A stretch of DNA of 64,000 nucleotides from Pseudovibrio sp947494035 (GCA_947494035.1 CANLTN010000003.1:265479-329478); one strand, 5' to 3'. Shown: positions 53,071 to 63,200, counted from the stretch's first letter. A program made the numbers and translations. The notes: generated from the letters alone by a model not told the origin.

Positions 53071-55452
53071 TCAGAAGCTCGTACCGCCACTGAGTTTGAA
53101 TACCTGAGTCTCATCAACATCGTTCTTGAGCAGCGGCCAGGCGAAATCAGCTCGCAGCGGACCAAATGGTGACTGCCACAATACGCCGAAACCGACGGAA
53201 GCACGAAGCTCGAAGTCTTCAGACTGGATCTGACCAGCAGGAGAGTCTCCAACAGGCGTGGTAATCGCACGCGACAGATCGCCATCAACGCCCCAAAGGG
53301 AACCAGCATCAGCAAATACTGCACCGGACAATCCAAGTTCTTCAGGGAAGACAGGGAACGGGAACTGACCCTCAAGAGTACCGGCGACGTAGTATTTACC
53401 ACCAAGAGCGTCACCGCCGACCGCATCACGAGGACCGTAACCGTTTGTCGCAAAACCACGAATACGATCAGGGGAACCCTGGAACTGATCGGTCACACGC
53501 AGGCGGTTACCGATGGATTCAATGTAACCACCAGAACCCTGCACGAAGCCAACAAGACCCCACTCAGGATAAAGCTCTGCAAAGGTGCTTGCCTTAACCT
53601 GTCCGCGCAGATACTGCGACTGTCCGCCAAGACCAGCAACTTCCTGCTCGAAGGTCGCAACAGTACCATCGCGAGGGTTCAGGTTGTTATCGAGCGTATT
53701 GTAGACCAGCGACATACCAGCCAGAGAGGTGGTGTATTGCCCCAAAGAGTCACAAACACCAAGCGAAACGCCAGGAGCACAATCGCTGAGTCCAGTAGAG
53801 TCGCTACGTGTCAAATCACGCTGGAAGAGTTTGTAGAACAGGTTCAGCGTCAACTCGTCTTCACGAAGCGGAAGACCGAAGTTGAATGCACCACCAGTTG
53901 TCTGCTCTTCATAAGCACGTGTGCTGTTCTGGTCATAGACCCGACGATAGACATCCAGACCGGCAGAGATACGGCGACCCATGAAGAACGGTTCAATGAA
54001 TTTGAACTCATACTTCTGGTTATCGGTACCACCACCAACAGCAGCTTTCACGTACTGGCCGCGACCAAGGAAGTTACGCTCACTGATGGAGATATCACCA
54101 ATCACACCGTCCGAAGTGGAGTACCCCACACCGAATGAAACCTCACCAGTTGGCTGCTCTACAACATCCACATTAATGATCACACGATCAGGAGCACTGC
54201 CCTGCTGACGGGTGATACGCACATCCTCGAAATAACGGGTATTACGAAGACGACGCTCGGCCTTATCCAGAAGGATACGGTTGTAGGCATCACCTTCAGC
54301 CAGATCAAACTCGCGGCGGATCACGTACTCACGTGTACGGTCGTTACCACGAACATTGATACGCTCAACATAAACGCGCGGACCTTCTTCAATCAGGTAG
54401 GTGATCGAAACGGTCTTATTATCGTAATCACGTTCACCGCGAGGACGAACCTGAGCAAATGCATAGCCTGCCTTGGAAACTTCCAGGGTCAGGTTCTCAA
54501 GCGTCTTCTCAACTTCAAGTGAGTTATAGGTCGAACCAGAACGAGTCTGCACAAACTGGCGCATCGCTTCCGGATCGATCTCGGACAACGACGTATCAAT
54601 TTCGATATCGCCGAAGTTATACCGCTCACCTTCGTCCACCGTGAAGGTCACGTAAAAGATGTTCTGCTCACGGTCCAGATCGGCTACAGCGGAGACAACG
54701 CGGAAATCCGCATAGCCCTTCTGGTAGTAGAACTGACGCAGAGCTTCCTGATCCACCTCAAGGCGATCCGGATCATAAACGTCTGTTGTACGCAGCCAGC
54801 CCAGCAACCCACTTTCACGTGTCTGGATCTGATCGCGCAGATATCCATCGGAAAAGGCTTGGTTCCCGATGAAGGAAATACGGGCAACCCCGGTCTTATC
54901 CCCTTCTTCGATCTCGAACACCAGATCCACACGGTTATTCGGACGCTCAATAATCTTCGGCTCTACAGACGCCCTAAAGCGGCCGGAGCGACGATAAGCT
55001 TCCAGAAGGTTCTGAGCATCGGATTGAACACGGGCGCGCGTCAGCATGGACCGTTCGGAAGACCGGACCACAGACTGCAAAGCCTGGTCGTTCAACCGGC
55101 TATTCCCTTCAAAAGAGATTCTGTTGATGACCGGATTTTCCTGAACATTCACAACAAGAGTGTTGCCCTGCTGCTCAATGGAAACATCAGCGAAAAGTCC
55201 GGTCGCATAAAGCGTGGTCAGACTCTCGTCGATATCGATGGCAGAGAACGTTCTTCCCGGACGGATAGTCAAGTAGTCACGAACTGTCTCATCTTCGATG
55301 CGGGTTGCCCCGTTTACGACAATATTGTTAACCACCGCAGCTTCGGCCACCCCCACTCCAAGGAACGGAACCCCAACCGGAGCAACAGTACTTGTAGCTG
55401 CGACGGCCATGGCCAAAAGCGATACACGCGACAGGTTCTTAAATGACTGCAT
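53071..55452 (-). CDS. bamA: Outer membrane protein assembly factor BamA
   Basis: Core of the BAM complex that inserts beta-barrel proteins into the outer membrane. The 793-residue protein has a signal peptide (to about residue 38), five POTRA domains (the first I-V-V-N-G-A-T-R-I-E-D-E-T-V) and a 16-strand barrel of the Bac_surface_Ag family, with V-R-G-F-like R-I-R-G-F-A-T-N-G-Y-G-P-R and a terminal phenylalanine. It lies downstream of rseP after 201 bases, which may hold its own promoter. Confidence 0.97.
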   Translation of the reverse strand: MQSFKNLSRVSLLAMAVAATSTVAPVGVPFLGVGVAEAAVVNNIVVNGATRIEDETVRDYLTIRPGRTFSAIDIDESLTTLYATGLFADVSIEQQGNTLVVNVQENPVINRISFEGNSRLNDQALQSVVRSSERSMLTRARVQSDAQNLLEAYRRSGRFRASVEPKIIERPNNRVDLVFEIEEGDKTGVARISFIGNQAFSDGYLRDQIQTRESGLLGWLRTTDVYDPDRLEVDQEALRQFYYQKGYADFRVVSAVADLDREQNIFYVTFTVDEGERYNFGDIEIDTSLSEIDPEAMRQFVQTRSGSTYNSLEVEKTLENLTLEVSKAGYAFAQVRPRGERDYDNKTVSITYLIEEGPRVYVERINVRGNDRTREYVIRREFDLAEGDAYNRILLDKAERRLRNTRYFEDVRITRQQGSAPDRVIINVDVVEQPTGEVSFGVGYSTSDGVIGDISISERNFLGRGQYVKAAVGGGTDNQKYEFKFIEPFFMGRRISAGLDVYRRVYDQNSTRAYEEQTTGGAFNFGLPLREDELTLNLFYKLFQRDLTRSDSTGLSDCAPGVSLGVCDSLGQYTTSLAGMSLVYNTLDNNLNPRDGTVATFEQEVAGLGGQSQYLRGQVKASTFAELYPEWGLVGFVQGSGGYIESIGNRLRVTDQFQGSPDRIRGFATNGYGPRDAVGGDALGGKYYVAGTLEGQFPFPVFPEELGLSGAVFADAGSLWGVDGDLSRAITTPVGDSPAGQIQSEDFELRASVGFGVLWQSPFGPLRADFAWPLLKNDVDETQVFKLSGGTSF

Positions 55453-55653
55453 AGAACTGCTATGCCTTTTATTTTCAGCCTAAAGAAGTATTAGTCCCCT
55501 GATCCTCAGATCACTAATACGTCTCAGGGTAATGGATAGAATCTGAAACACCTAGGAACTTTGTACAAGGTTTTCAGAGTAAAGCAAGGCACGGTAACTG
55601 GATTTAATGCAATTTGCCCAATCCTTTGCCCTAACTTTGTTTACGCAACTTAC

Positions 55654-56790
55654 CTAAGAGCCGATTATCGACCGGAGATCATTCCAGGTCGCAAAACCCA
55701 TCAACAGGAGAACCAGAGTGATTCCTATACGGAACCCGAAATCCTGCAGCTTTTCGCTCAAAGGCTTCCCCCTCACGATTTCGATAACATAGTACATTAA
55801 ATGCCCGCCATCTAGCATGGGGACAGGCATAAGGTTGAGTAAACCAATAGAAATTGACAAAACTGCAGTAAGGTTAATTAACGGCAAGATCCCATGGGTC
55901 GCAACTTGCCCCGAAATTTGCGCTACGCGAATCGGACCCCCTAATTGGTCCGGATCCTCTTTGCCGATGAAGAGACCGCCAATATAACCCAACGTCCTAT
56001 CAAGAATATACCATGTCTCTTTTACCCCTTCACCTACAGCTTCCACGGGGCCAAAACGCTTTACTATGACATCTTCTTGGGAAGTATTCCGCTGAATCCC
56101 CAGAATACCAACTTTCTGGGTATTACCGAATCCATCATCGATCTCCTGAAGCTCAGGCGTCGCGGTGAGCTGCTCAACAGCGCCGTCGCGCTCCACCTCC
56201 ATCTGGATCGGAACCCCGGCATTGACGGTGACGACACGCTGCACCTCACCAAAGCTTTCCACAGGGTCACCATTGATGGACAGAATCACGTCGCCCGGCA
56301 GGATGCCAGCCATTTCGGCAGCACTTCCCTCTTGCACCTGATCCACACGGGGCAACGTCTCGTACTTGCCCAAGAAGCCAAACATGCCCGCAAAGATCAC
56401 AATAGCGAGGATAAAGTTCGCAATCGGTCCGGCTGCCACAATCGCGGAGCGCTGCCAGGGGTTCTTCGCAAAGAACGCAGTCCGGCGCGTTTCCTCATCC
56501 ATCTGGGCTTGTCCGTCGCGGTCAGGCACGCTCGCCGCATTCTCGTCGCCAGAGAACTTCACATAGCCCCCCAGCGGAATGGCGCACACCTTCCAGCGCG
56601 TTCCATGCTTGTCCTCGCGGCCAATCAGTTCCGGCCCGAAGCCGACGGAGAACGCCAGCACCCTCACTCCGCACCAGCGCGCTACGAGGAAGTGTCCCAA
56701 CTCATGGAAGAACACAACCACTGTCAGCACGACCAGAAATGGAATGATGACTCCAAGCGAACCACCAAGAACTGAACTCAGAACGTCCAT
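55654..56790 (-). CDS. rseP: Site-2 intramembrane zinc protease RseP
   Basis: A 378-residue inner-membrane metalloprotease that cleaves anti-sigma factors and signal-peptide remnants inside the membrane. The zinc motif F-H-E-L-G-H-F is in the first helix (H29, E30, H33), a single PDZ domain lies near the middle (G-D-V-I-L-S-I-N-G), and the second active-site part is P-M-L-D-G-G-H in the C-terminal helices. E. coli RseP has two PDZ domains; one seems evident here. It precedes bamA. Confidence 0.95.
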   Translation of the reverse strand: MDVLSSVLGGSLGVIIPFLVVLTVVVFFHELGHFLVARWCGVRVLAFSVGFGPELIGREDKHGTRWKVCAIPLGGYVKFSGDENAASVPDRDGQAQMDEETRRTAFFAKNPWQRSAIVAAGPIANFILAIVIFAGMFGFLGKYETLPRVDQVQEGSAAEMAGILPGDVILSINGDPVESFGEVQRVVTVNAGVPIQMEVERDGAVEQLTATPELQEIDDGFGNTQKVGILGIQRNTSQEDVIVKRFGPVEAVGEGVKETWYILDRTLGYIGGLFIGKEDPDQLGGPIRVAQISGQVATHGILPLINLTAVLSISIGLLNLMPVPMLDGGHLMYYVIEIVRGKPLSEKLQDFGFRIGITLVLLLMGFATWNDLRSIIGS

Positions 56791-56827
56791 GCGAACAGTC
56801 TACCTTATTTTTAAAGGAAGCGGCGGC

Positions 56828-58000
56828 CTAGGCGGCCATCTTCCCAATAATTTCGTTTGCAACTCGGCGCGCTACTTGATCCAACTGAAGAATCTCCTCC
56901 AGCTGGTCCGGGCAATCTAGCATATTTTGCGTATGAAGCCGATTCAGAACATCCTCAAGGAGTTCCGGAATTTGCAGGAAGCCGATCTTCCGTCCAAGAA
57001 ACGCTTCCACAGCCACTTCATCAGCTGCGTTGAAAATTGTGCCGGCCGCGTCGCCAAGATCCATGACGTTGCGGGCAAGCTTCAGCGCAGGAAAGCGCTC
57101 TAAATCAGGCTTTTCGAAGTCAAGACGCCCAATCATTCCCAAATCCAGATCAGCTACCGGAGCCGTCTTGCGCGTCGGGTAGGCCAAACAGTGTGCAATT
57201 GGTCCGCACATATCCGGAACTGACATATGGGCCAATAATGACCCGTCACAATACCGTACCATGCCATGGACAATTGACTGTGGATGGACCACCACATCCA
57301 GCTGATCTGCCGTGATCGGGAACAAATGATAGGCCTCAATCAGCTCAAGACCCTTGTTCACCATGGAGGCACTATCAATCGTAATCCGCCGCCCCATGGA
57401 CCAGTTTGGATGCCTCAACGCCATTTCTGGAGTGGCAACACGCATCTGCTCGAGAGAGGACGTCCGGAACGGTCCACCAGACGCGGTGACAATCACCTTA
57501 TCAACCGCCTTGGCATTATCGTACTCGAATACCTGAAAAATCGCGTTGTGCTCGGAATCCATCGGCAACAATCGGGAGGCATGCTTTTTAGCCAGCTCGC
57601 ACACAATCGTTCCTGCGCAAACCATCGTTTCCTTGTTGGCCAGCGCAATATTACTGCCCGCCTTAATGGCTTCAACAGTCGGCTCCAGCCCAGCTGCGCC
57701 AACCATGGCAGAAACCAACACATCAACCTTCTGGCTCGCCACCTCAAGCACAGCGTCTCGGCCAGCAGAAACCTCAATGCCCGTTCCGGCAAGAGCGCTT
57801 TTCAGCTCACCATACTTTCCGGCATCTCCAACAACCGCACGCTTGGCGCCAGTTTCCCGGCACGCCTTGGTAAGCGCTTCAACATTGCTGCCTGCGACAA
57901 GAGCGTTGACCTCATAGCGTTCAGGGCTGTGGGCGATAACTTTGAGCGTGCTTGCTCCAACCGATCCGGTTGCTCCCAAAACGGAGAGAGACTTTGTCAT
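56828..58000 (-). CDS. dxr: 1-deoxy-D-xylulose-5-phosphate reductoisomerase Dxr
   Basis: Converts DXP to MEP with NADPH, the committed step of the non-mevalonate isoprenoid pathway, feeding undecaprenyl phosphate made by UppS nearby. The 390-residue enzyme opens with L-G-A-T-G-S-V-G, and has A-N-K-E-T, M-D-S-E-H-N-A-I-F, A-S-G-G-P-F-R and W-S-M-G-R-R-I-T-I-D-S-A-S-M-V-N-K-G-L-E. It lies 37 bases before rseP. Confidence 0.97.
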   Translation of the reverse strand: MTKSLSVLGATGSVGASTLKVIAHSPERYEVNALVAGSNVEALTKACRETGAKRAVVGDAGKYGELKSALAGTGIEVSAGRDAVLEVASQKVDVLVSAMVGAAGLEPTVEAIKAGSNIALANKETMVCAGTIVCELAKKHASRLLPMDSEHNAIFQVFEYDNAKAVDKVIVTASGGPFRTSSLEQMRVATPEMALRHPNWSMGRRITIDSASMVNKGLELIEAYHLFPITADQLDVVVHPQSIVHGMVRYCDGSLLAHMSVPDMCGPIAHCLAYPTRKTAPVADLDLGMIGRLDFEKPDLERFPALKLARNVMDLGDAAGTIFNAADEVAVEAFLGRKIGFLQIPELLEDVLNRLHTQNMLDCPDQLEEILQLDQVARRVANEIIGKMAA

Positions 58001-58057
58001 ATCAACAACCCTTACAAATCAACGAAACCGCGAGTGGACGCAGCAAGACATACAGAA

Positions 58058-58948
58058 TCACGATGCAAACAGCATCAACCCCGCATTTGGGTTAAACAGC
58101 TGACGACCCAGCACAACACCAATCACATAGGAGAACACAGCCGCCGCCACAAGTCCGTCAACACGGTCAAGCAATCCGCCATGCCCAGGAATAAGGCGAC
58201 TGGAATCTTTCACTTGAAAGCGTCGTTTCATGGAACTTTCGAACAAATCCCCCAGCTGAGAGACCGCCGAAAGCATAATAGCAAGCCCCAAAGCCCAGAT
58301 CAGCTGCGTCCCACCGACAAGTGCAACAAAGCCCATTCCCAAGAGGGAAGCAAAGACCACACCGCCAATAGCGCCGCTCCATGTTTTATTCGGAGAAACC
58401 GCAGGCCATAACTTAGGCCCACCAAAGCTACGACCGCAAATATAAGCAGCTACATCGGTGCCCCAGACCACAAGAAAGAGGTAGATAATGAAGAAAAGCC
58501 CCTCATCCCCTTCCCGAAGCGCCAGAAGAGAAACAAAGGTGAGACCAGCGTAAATGTACCCCTCACTCATCCAGCGCGAGATACGATCAAAACCGCCGGC
58601 ACCATAAAGCACCGCAGCGCCAGCAATCAGGGCTCCGGCGATCCAGAGAGGTTGAGCCTGAATATAGGCATATCCAAGAAACAGAAGAAAGGCGTACCCC
58701 GCAAGCGCAGCACGCCGCTGGGTATCACCTAAAATGATGCTGCACCATTCCCAATAAACAATCAGCACACCCACAAGCGCGAGCCCGGCAAACCAGAAAC
58801 CGCCCGCCCATGTCAACGCAAGCGTAACAGGAGCCAGAATAACAGCAGAAAGTGCGCGTACCAGCAAATCAGGATTTGCGTTCAGAATGCGCCGGACAAC
58901 TCCCCCGGAGGCCCCGTCAGATTTGCTCTGATTGTTTTTATCAGACAT
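58058..58948 (-). CDS. cdsA: Phosphatidate cytidylyltransferase CdsA
   Basis: Makes CDP-diacylglycerol from phosphatidate and CTP, the branch point for phospholipids. The 296-residue protein has about eight helices and the CDS signature near the C-terminus: S-x-x-K-R-x-F-x-x-K-D-x-S-x-x-I-P-G-H-G-G, seen as S-M-K-R-R-F-Q-V-K-D-S-S-R-L-I-P-G-H-G-G followed by L-D-R-V-D-G. Its ATG overlaps the uppS stop by one base. Confidence 0.96.
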   Translation of the reverse strand: MSDKNNQSKSDGASGGVVRRILNANPDLLVRALSAVILAPVTLALTWAGGFWFAGLALVGVLIVYWEWCSIILGDTQRRAALAGYAFLLFLGYAYIQAQPLWIAGALIAGAAVLYGAGGFDRISRWMSEGYIYAGLTFVSLLALREGDEGLFFIIYLFLVVWGTDVAAYICGRSFGGPKLWPAVSPNKTWSGAIGGVVFASLLGMGFVALVGGTQLIWALGLAIMLSAVSQLGDLFESSMKRRFQVKDSSRLIPGHGGLLDRVDGLVAAAVFSYVIGVVLGRQLFNPNAGLMLFAS

Positions 58949-59721
58949 TACGTCCCAGTCGCGTCAGAGCTCAAACCCCCGTACCGCCTGTCGCGGTTAG
59001 AGAACGCCAGTAAAGCATCATCAAAAGCGCCAGAATCAAACTCAGGCCAGGGCGTAGGAGCAAAATAAAATTCGGCATATGCAGCCTGCCACAACAGGAA
59101 ATTGGAAAGTCGTTGCTCCCCTCCCGTGCGAACAATGAGATCTGGATCCGGCAAATCACTGGTATCCAGACATGCGCTGACATCGTCCTCCCCGATGTCA
59201 GCAGCCTTCAACTCGCCAGCTTCCACACGCGCAGCCAGCTTGCGCACAGCACGGACATATTCATCGCGTGCGCCATAGTTAAAAGCAATCACCAGCACCA
59301 ACCCGGAACAATGAGCGGTTTTCAGTTCCGCATCATTCAAAAGGGTCAGCAAGGATTTATCGAGATTTTCCTTAGATCCGATCACACGAACCTTCACGTT
59401 GGCCTTAATCAGCTCCTTAAGGTCATCGTGAACAAACCGGCGCAGCAACGCCATCAGGAAGGATACTTCCTGTTGAGGGCGCGACCAGTTTTCAGAGGAA
59501 AAACTAAACAGCGTCAGGTAGGAGATCCCGCGCTTTTGTGCGTGTTTTACGGCTTCGCGCAGTGTTTTCACACCGCGCCGATGCCCTTCAGTACGCGGAA
59601 GACCACGGCTTTGAGCCCACCGGCCGTTACCATCCATAATAATAGCGACGTGACGAGGCACACTTAAAAGTCCGATCTCGGAGTTTTCATCAACTGCCTC
59701 AAATTCAACCGTCGCCGTCAT
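58948..59721 (-). CDS. uppS: Isoprenyl transferase / undecaprenyl diphosphate synthase UppS
   Basis: Builds the C55 lipid carrier for cell-wall synthesis from FPP and IPP. The 257-residue protein has the catalytic aspartate in I-I-M-D-G-N-G-R-W-A, then G-H-R-x-G, S-F-S-S-E-N-W and P-D-L-I-V-R-T-G-G-E-Q-R-L-S-N-F-L-L-W. ATG 59721 has GGGGA ahead; the frame extends nine codons further without family match. It is 23 bases after frr. Confidence 0.96.
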   Translation of the reverse strand: MTATVEFEAVDENSEIGLLSVPRHVAIIMDGNGRWAQSRGLPRTEGHRRGVKTLREAVKHAQKRGISYLTLFSFSSENWSRPQQEVSFLMALLRRFVHDDLKELIKANVKVRVIGSKENLDKSLLTLLNDAELKTAHCSGLVLVIAFNYGARDEYVRAVRKLAARVEAGELKAADIGEDDVSACLDTSDLPDPDLIVRTGGEQRLSNFLLWQAAYAEFYFAPTPWPEFDSGAFDDALLAFSNRDRRYGGLSSDATGT

Positions 59722-59744
59722 ATAGTCCCCACTCTCAAACAGGA

Positions 59745-60302
59745 TCAAACCTGTTTGATCTCCTGCTCTTTCTTGGCAAGTACAGAATCAATCTCGCCAA
59801 TGATGTCATCAGTCATCTTCTGAACCATATCAGAAGCCGAGCGTGCATCGTCCTCACCCATGTCACCAGCTTTTTCAAGCTTTTTGATGGTATCCATGCC
59901 ATCACGACGCACATGTCGCGCTGCGATCTTGGCCTGCTCCGCATATTTATGCGCAACTTTGACGAGTTCTTGACGACGTTCTTCATTAAGTTCAGGGATC
60001 GGCAGACGCAGCATCATTCCGTCCACAACCGGGTTAAGCCCCAGATTGGATTCACGAATAGCTTTCTCGGTGGCGGCAACCATGCTCTTGTCCCAGACCT
60101 GAACAGAAATCATGCGAGGCTCAGGAACGCTCACCGTCGCGACCTGGTTGATCGGCATTGGAGCGCCATAAGCCTCCACAGTGATTGGGTCCAGCATACT
60201 TGCAGAAGCACGACCAGTACGCAGACCAGCAAACTCATGCTTCAAAGCTGTGATCGCACCATTCATGCGGCGGTCAAGATCGTCATAGTCCAGCTCTGAC
60301 AT
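59745..60302 (-). CDS. frr: Ribosome recycling factor Frr
   Basis: Splits post-termination ribosomes together with EF-G. The 185-residue protein has the conserved L-R-T-G-R-A-S-A-S-M-L-D-P-I-T-V-E-A-Y-G, L-P-I-P-E-L-N-E-E-R-R and the coiled C-terminal K-E-Q-E-I. ATG 60302 follows GAGGA by five bases. It belongs to the rpsB-tsf-pyrH-frr-uppS-cdsA-dxr order. Confidence 0.97.
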   Translation of the reverse strand: MSELDYDDLDRRMNGAITALKHEFAGLRTGRASASMLDPITVEAYGAPMPINQVATVSVPEPRMISVQVWDKSMVAATEKAIRESNLGLNPVVDGMMLRLPIPELNEERRQELVKVAHKYAEQAKIAARHVRRDGMDTIKKLEKAGDMGEDDARSASDMVQKMTDDIIGEIDSVLAKKEQEIKQV

Positions 60303-60399
60303 AATTTCCTCTTTCACCTATCATTTAACGGACCGGCTCACTGACACAGAAAACCGGTCCGGGTCATACTAAGACTTGTAAAGCACCTGCCGGCACCTG

Positions 60400-61119
60400 T
60401 CAGTCTTCAATGACCGTAAACAGCCCCTGCCCGCGCAGCACATTGACGAGCGCGCCGGAGGTCTTGATGGAAAAGACAACTACAGGAATAGAGTTGTCCC
60501 GGGCAAGTGCAATCGCGGTCGCATCCATGACTTTCAGGTTCTTTTCAAGAACTTCCCCCGGTGAAAGCGTCTCATAACGCTTTGCATCGGGCTTTAGTTT
60601 AGGATCAGCGTCATAAACGCCATCTACACTGGTGCCCTTAAGGAACACATCACACTGCATCTCAGCTGCACGCAGTGCCGCGCCAGAATCAGTGGTAAAG
60701 AACGGATTACCCGTACCGCCCGCAAACAGGATGACGTCCCCATCTTCCATGTAACGCTCTGCACCGCGCTGAGTAAAGCTCTCACAAATGGACGGAACCG
60801 GAACAGCAGAAAGCACACGCGCCTGAATACCGCGCTGACGGAGCGCATCGGCAAGCGTGAGAGAATTCATGATGGTTGCCAGCATACCCATATGGTCACC
60901 GGTCACGCGGTTTCCGCCCTTTGCTGCCAGAGCCACACCGCGGAAGATGTTACCACCCCCGACAACGATGCCAAACTGAGCACCCAGGTTTACAGCCTCT
61001 GATATTTCCGCCGCTACCCGTTCAACCACCTTTGGATCGATGCCAAAGTCCTGGTCGCCCATCAGCGCCTCCCCTGAAAGCTTCAGAAGAACTCGTTTCC
61101 AGCGAACACCCTCAGACAT
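60400..61119 (-). CDS. pyrH: UMP kinase PyrH
   Basis: Phosphorylates UMP to UDP. The 239-residue amino-acid-kinase-fold protein begins V-L-L-K-L-S-G-E-A-L-M-G and has V-G-G-G-N-I-F-R-G, F-A-G-G-T-G-N-P-F-F-T-T-D-S and V-D-G-V-Y-D-A-D-P-K. GTP activation and UTP inhibition are typical of the family. It lies between tsf (65 bases, with a terminator) and frr (97 bases). Confidence 0.97.
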   Translation of the reverse strand: MSEGVRWKRVLLKLSGEALMGDQDFGIDPKVVERVAAEISEAVNLGAQFGIVVGGGNIFRGVALAAKGGNRVTGDHMGMLATIMNSLTLADALRQRGIQARVLSAVPVPSICESFTQRGAERYMEDGDVILFAGGTGNPFFTTDSGAALRAAEMQCDVFLKGTSVDGVYDADPKLKPDAKRYETLSPGEVLEKNLKVMDATAIALARDNSIPVVVFSIKTSGALVNVLRGQGLFTVIED

Positions 61120-61148
61120 AGTAAACCTCTTTTTATGCGTCCAGATAC

Positions 61149-61176
61149 AAAAAGGGCGTCGACTGAGTCGACGCCC
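61149..61176 (-). terminator. Intrinsic terminator after tsf
   Basis: GGGCGTCGACT and AGTCGACGCCC pair perfectly with almost no loop and run into TTTTT on the minus strand, 8 bases beyond the tsf stop. pyrH then probably has its own promoter or depends on read-through. Confidence 0.92.
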
Positions 61177-61184
61177 TCAATAAA

Positions 61185-62108
61185 TTAGCTACCAGCAGCA
61201 GCAGCAACTTCAGCTGCAAAATCTGATTCTTCTTTTTCAATACCTTCACCAAGGGCAATGCGAACAAAGCCGGTGAGTTTGATTGGAGAACCAATTTCTT
61301 TTGCTGCTTCTTCAACGGCCTTCTCTACTGTCAGATCAGGGTTGATAACGAAAGACTGCTTTACCAGTGTAACTTCTTCATAGAACTTACGCAGGCGACC
61401 TTCAACCATCTTTTCGATGATGCTTTCAGGCTTACCAGACTCGCGAGCCTGTTCCATGTAAACAGTGCGCTCACGCTCAACTGCTTCTGCATCCAGCTCG
61501 TCAGTGTTCAGTGCCATTGGGTTGGTTGCTGCAACGTGCATTGCAATCTGTCGGCCCAAAGCAGCCAGCTTGTCTGCATCACCTGCAGATTCAAGACCAA
61601 CAAGAACACCGATTTTACCAAGGCCTTCACCGGCAGCGTTGTGCATGTAAGAAGCAACAACACCTTCAGAAACAGCCAGACCAGCAGAACGGCGAAGAGT
61701 CATGTTTTCACCAATGGTGCCAACAGCTTTTTGAAGTTCACCTTCAACGCTCTTGTCAGAACCAGGGTAAGGAGCAGCAGCAAGCTTTGCAACGTCACCA
61801 TCAACAGTCAGCGCGGTTGCAGCGATATCGCGAACCAGCTTCTGGAAGTTTTCGTTACGGGCAACGAAGTCTGTCTCGGAGTTAACCTCAACAACAACAG
61901 CCTTATTGCCTTCTGCTGCAACTGCAACAAGACCTTCAGCCGCAACACGACCAGCCTTTTTAGCAGCCTTTGCAAGGCCTTTAGTACGCAGCCAATCAAC
62001 AGCTGCTTCCATATCGCCGCCTGTTTCTTTCAGGGCAGCTTTACAATCCATCATGCCAGCACCGCTTGTTTCGCGGAGCTCTTTTACCATAGCAGCGGTA
62101 ATGCTCAT
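61185..62108 (-). CDS. tsf: Elongation factor Ts
   Basis: Nucleotide exchange factor for EF-Tu. The 307-residue protein has the N-terminal UBA-like part and the conserved L-R-E-T-S-G-A-G-M-M-D-C-K-A-A-L, the E-V-N-S-E-T-D-F-V-A-R-N core motif and the coiled-coil region. ATG 62108 was chosen over an upstream start by family alignment. It follows rpsB after a hairpin-bearing gap. Confidence 0.97.
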   Translation of the reverse strand: MSITAAMVKELRETSGAGMMDCKAALKETGGDMEAAVDWLRTKGLAKAAKKAGRVAAEGLVAVAAEGNKAVVVEVNSETDFVARNENFQKLVRDIAATALTVDGDVAKLAAAPYPGSDKSVEGELQKAVGTIGENMTLRRSAGLAVSEGVVASYMHNAAGEGLGKIGVLVGLESAGDADKLAALGRQIAMHVAATNPMALNTDELDAEAVERERTVYMEQARESGKPESIIEKMVEGRLRKFYEEVTLVKQSFVINPDLTVEKAVEEAAKEIGSPIKLTGFVRIALGEGIEKEESDFAAEVAAAAGS

Positions 62109-62242
62109 CGTACGCCTCATGGACGGGAGTGTGTCATAAAAAATCAGAGGAAGCCGACTTCCCTACGGATCCATCTGATTTATCGCATAGCGACCGTGAC
62201 CTTTCGGCGAGAAACACACGAAAAATCACAAGAAAACTGGTG

Positions 62243-62266
62243 GGGAAGCGCACAAATGCGCTTCCC
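62243..62266 (-). terminator. Hairpin between rpsB and tsf
   Basis: GGGAAGCGC and GCGCTTCCC pair perfectly over a six-base loop, just after the rpsB stop. The following bases are not T-only, so it may be a partial terminator or mRNA-processing hairpin. Confidence 0.55.
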
Positions 62267-62277
62267 GAGAGAAAACC

Positions 62278-63081
62278 TTAGCCTTCGCTCTTGTCTGCTT
62301 CAGTCACTTCCGCAGGAGCAACTTCTTCAGCCAATGCAGGCTCTTCAAGGAATTCTTCAGATTCGCCAAGATCGATACCCATGGAACCGGATGCGCGCGC
62401 GATGCCGTCAATAGCAGCGCGTGAGATCAGGTCAGCATAAAGGGTAATTGCACGACCAGCATCATCGTTACCCGGAACCGGGTAAGTGATACCATCTGGA
62501 TCACAATTGGAATCCAGGATCGCAGCAACCGGAATGCCCAGACGACGAGCTTCCTGAATTGCGTTAGCTTCACGGTTGGTGTCGATAACAAAGATAAGGT
62601 CAGGAGTACCGCCCATATCCTTGATACCACCAAGGTTACGCTCAAGCTTTTCACGTTCACGGTTAAGGAACAGACGCTCTTTCTTGGTCATGCGGTTTGC
62701 ATCACCACCTTCGAGCAGTTCTTCAACCTTGCGCAGACGCTGGATGGACTGAGAGATCGTCTTCCAGTTGGTCAGCATGCCGCCGAGCCAACGAGCGTTT
62801 ACGTAGTACTGAGCAGAGTTGCGAGCAGCTTCTGCAACAGCTTCCTGAGCCTGGCGCTTGGTACCAACCAAAAGCACGCGACCACCAGCAGCAACAGTGT
62901 CAGACACAGCTTTCAAAGCCTGGTGCAGAAGCGGAACTGTCTGACCAAGATCAAGGATGTGAATGTTGTTGCGAACACCAAAGATGTAGTTGTTCATCTT
63001 TGGGTTCCAGCGGTGCTTCTGGTGACCAAAGTGGACGCCTGCTTCAAGCAGCTGGCGCATAGTAAAATCAGGCAAAGCCAT
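62278..63081 (-). CDS. rpsB: 30S ribosomal protein S2
   Basis: Ribosomal protein of 267 residues. It begins F-T-M-R-Q-L-L-E-A-G-V-H-F-G-H-Q-K-H-R-W-N-P-K-M and has F-V-I-D-T-N-type V-I-D-T-N-R-E-A-N-A-I and P-V-A-A-I-L-D-S-N-C-D-P. It carries an acidic C-terminal extension (E-E-V-A-P-A-E-V-T-E) common in alphaproteobacteria. AGGAG lies nine bases before ATG 63081. A promoter about 115 bases upstream starts the translation block. Confidence 0.98.
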   Translation of the reverse strand: MALPDFTMRQLLEAGVHFGHQKHRWNPKMNNYIFGVRNNIHILDLGQTVPLLHQALKAVSDTVAAGGRVLLVGTKRQAQEAVAEAARNSAQYYVNARWLGGMLTNWKTISQSIQRLRKVEELLEGGDANRMTKKERLFLNREREKLERNLGGIKDMGGTPDLIFVIDTNREANAIQEARRLGIPVAAILDSNCDPDGITYPVPGNDDAGRAITLYADLISRAAIDGIARASGSMGIDLGESEEFLEEPALAEEVAPAEVTEADKSEG

Positions 63082-63200
63082 GCCTTTATTCTCCTTAGTT
63101 TTCCGGTTTAATCCTCCGCAGGGCAGCACAACCGTGCAACTCTCTAACCGGATGGAGTTCGCCACAAGGACAAACCCCGCCCTGCGTGCGGGATGGGGCG

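Noticed and set aside
57284..58411. 375-codon open frame antisense to dxr and cdsA
   Set aside because: Spans the boundary of two clear genes on the other strand and has no domain-like pattern.
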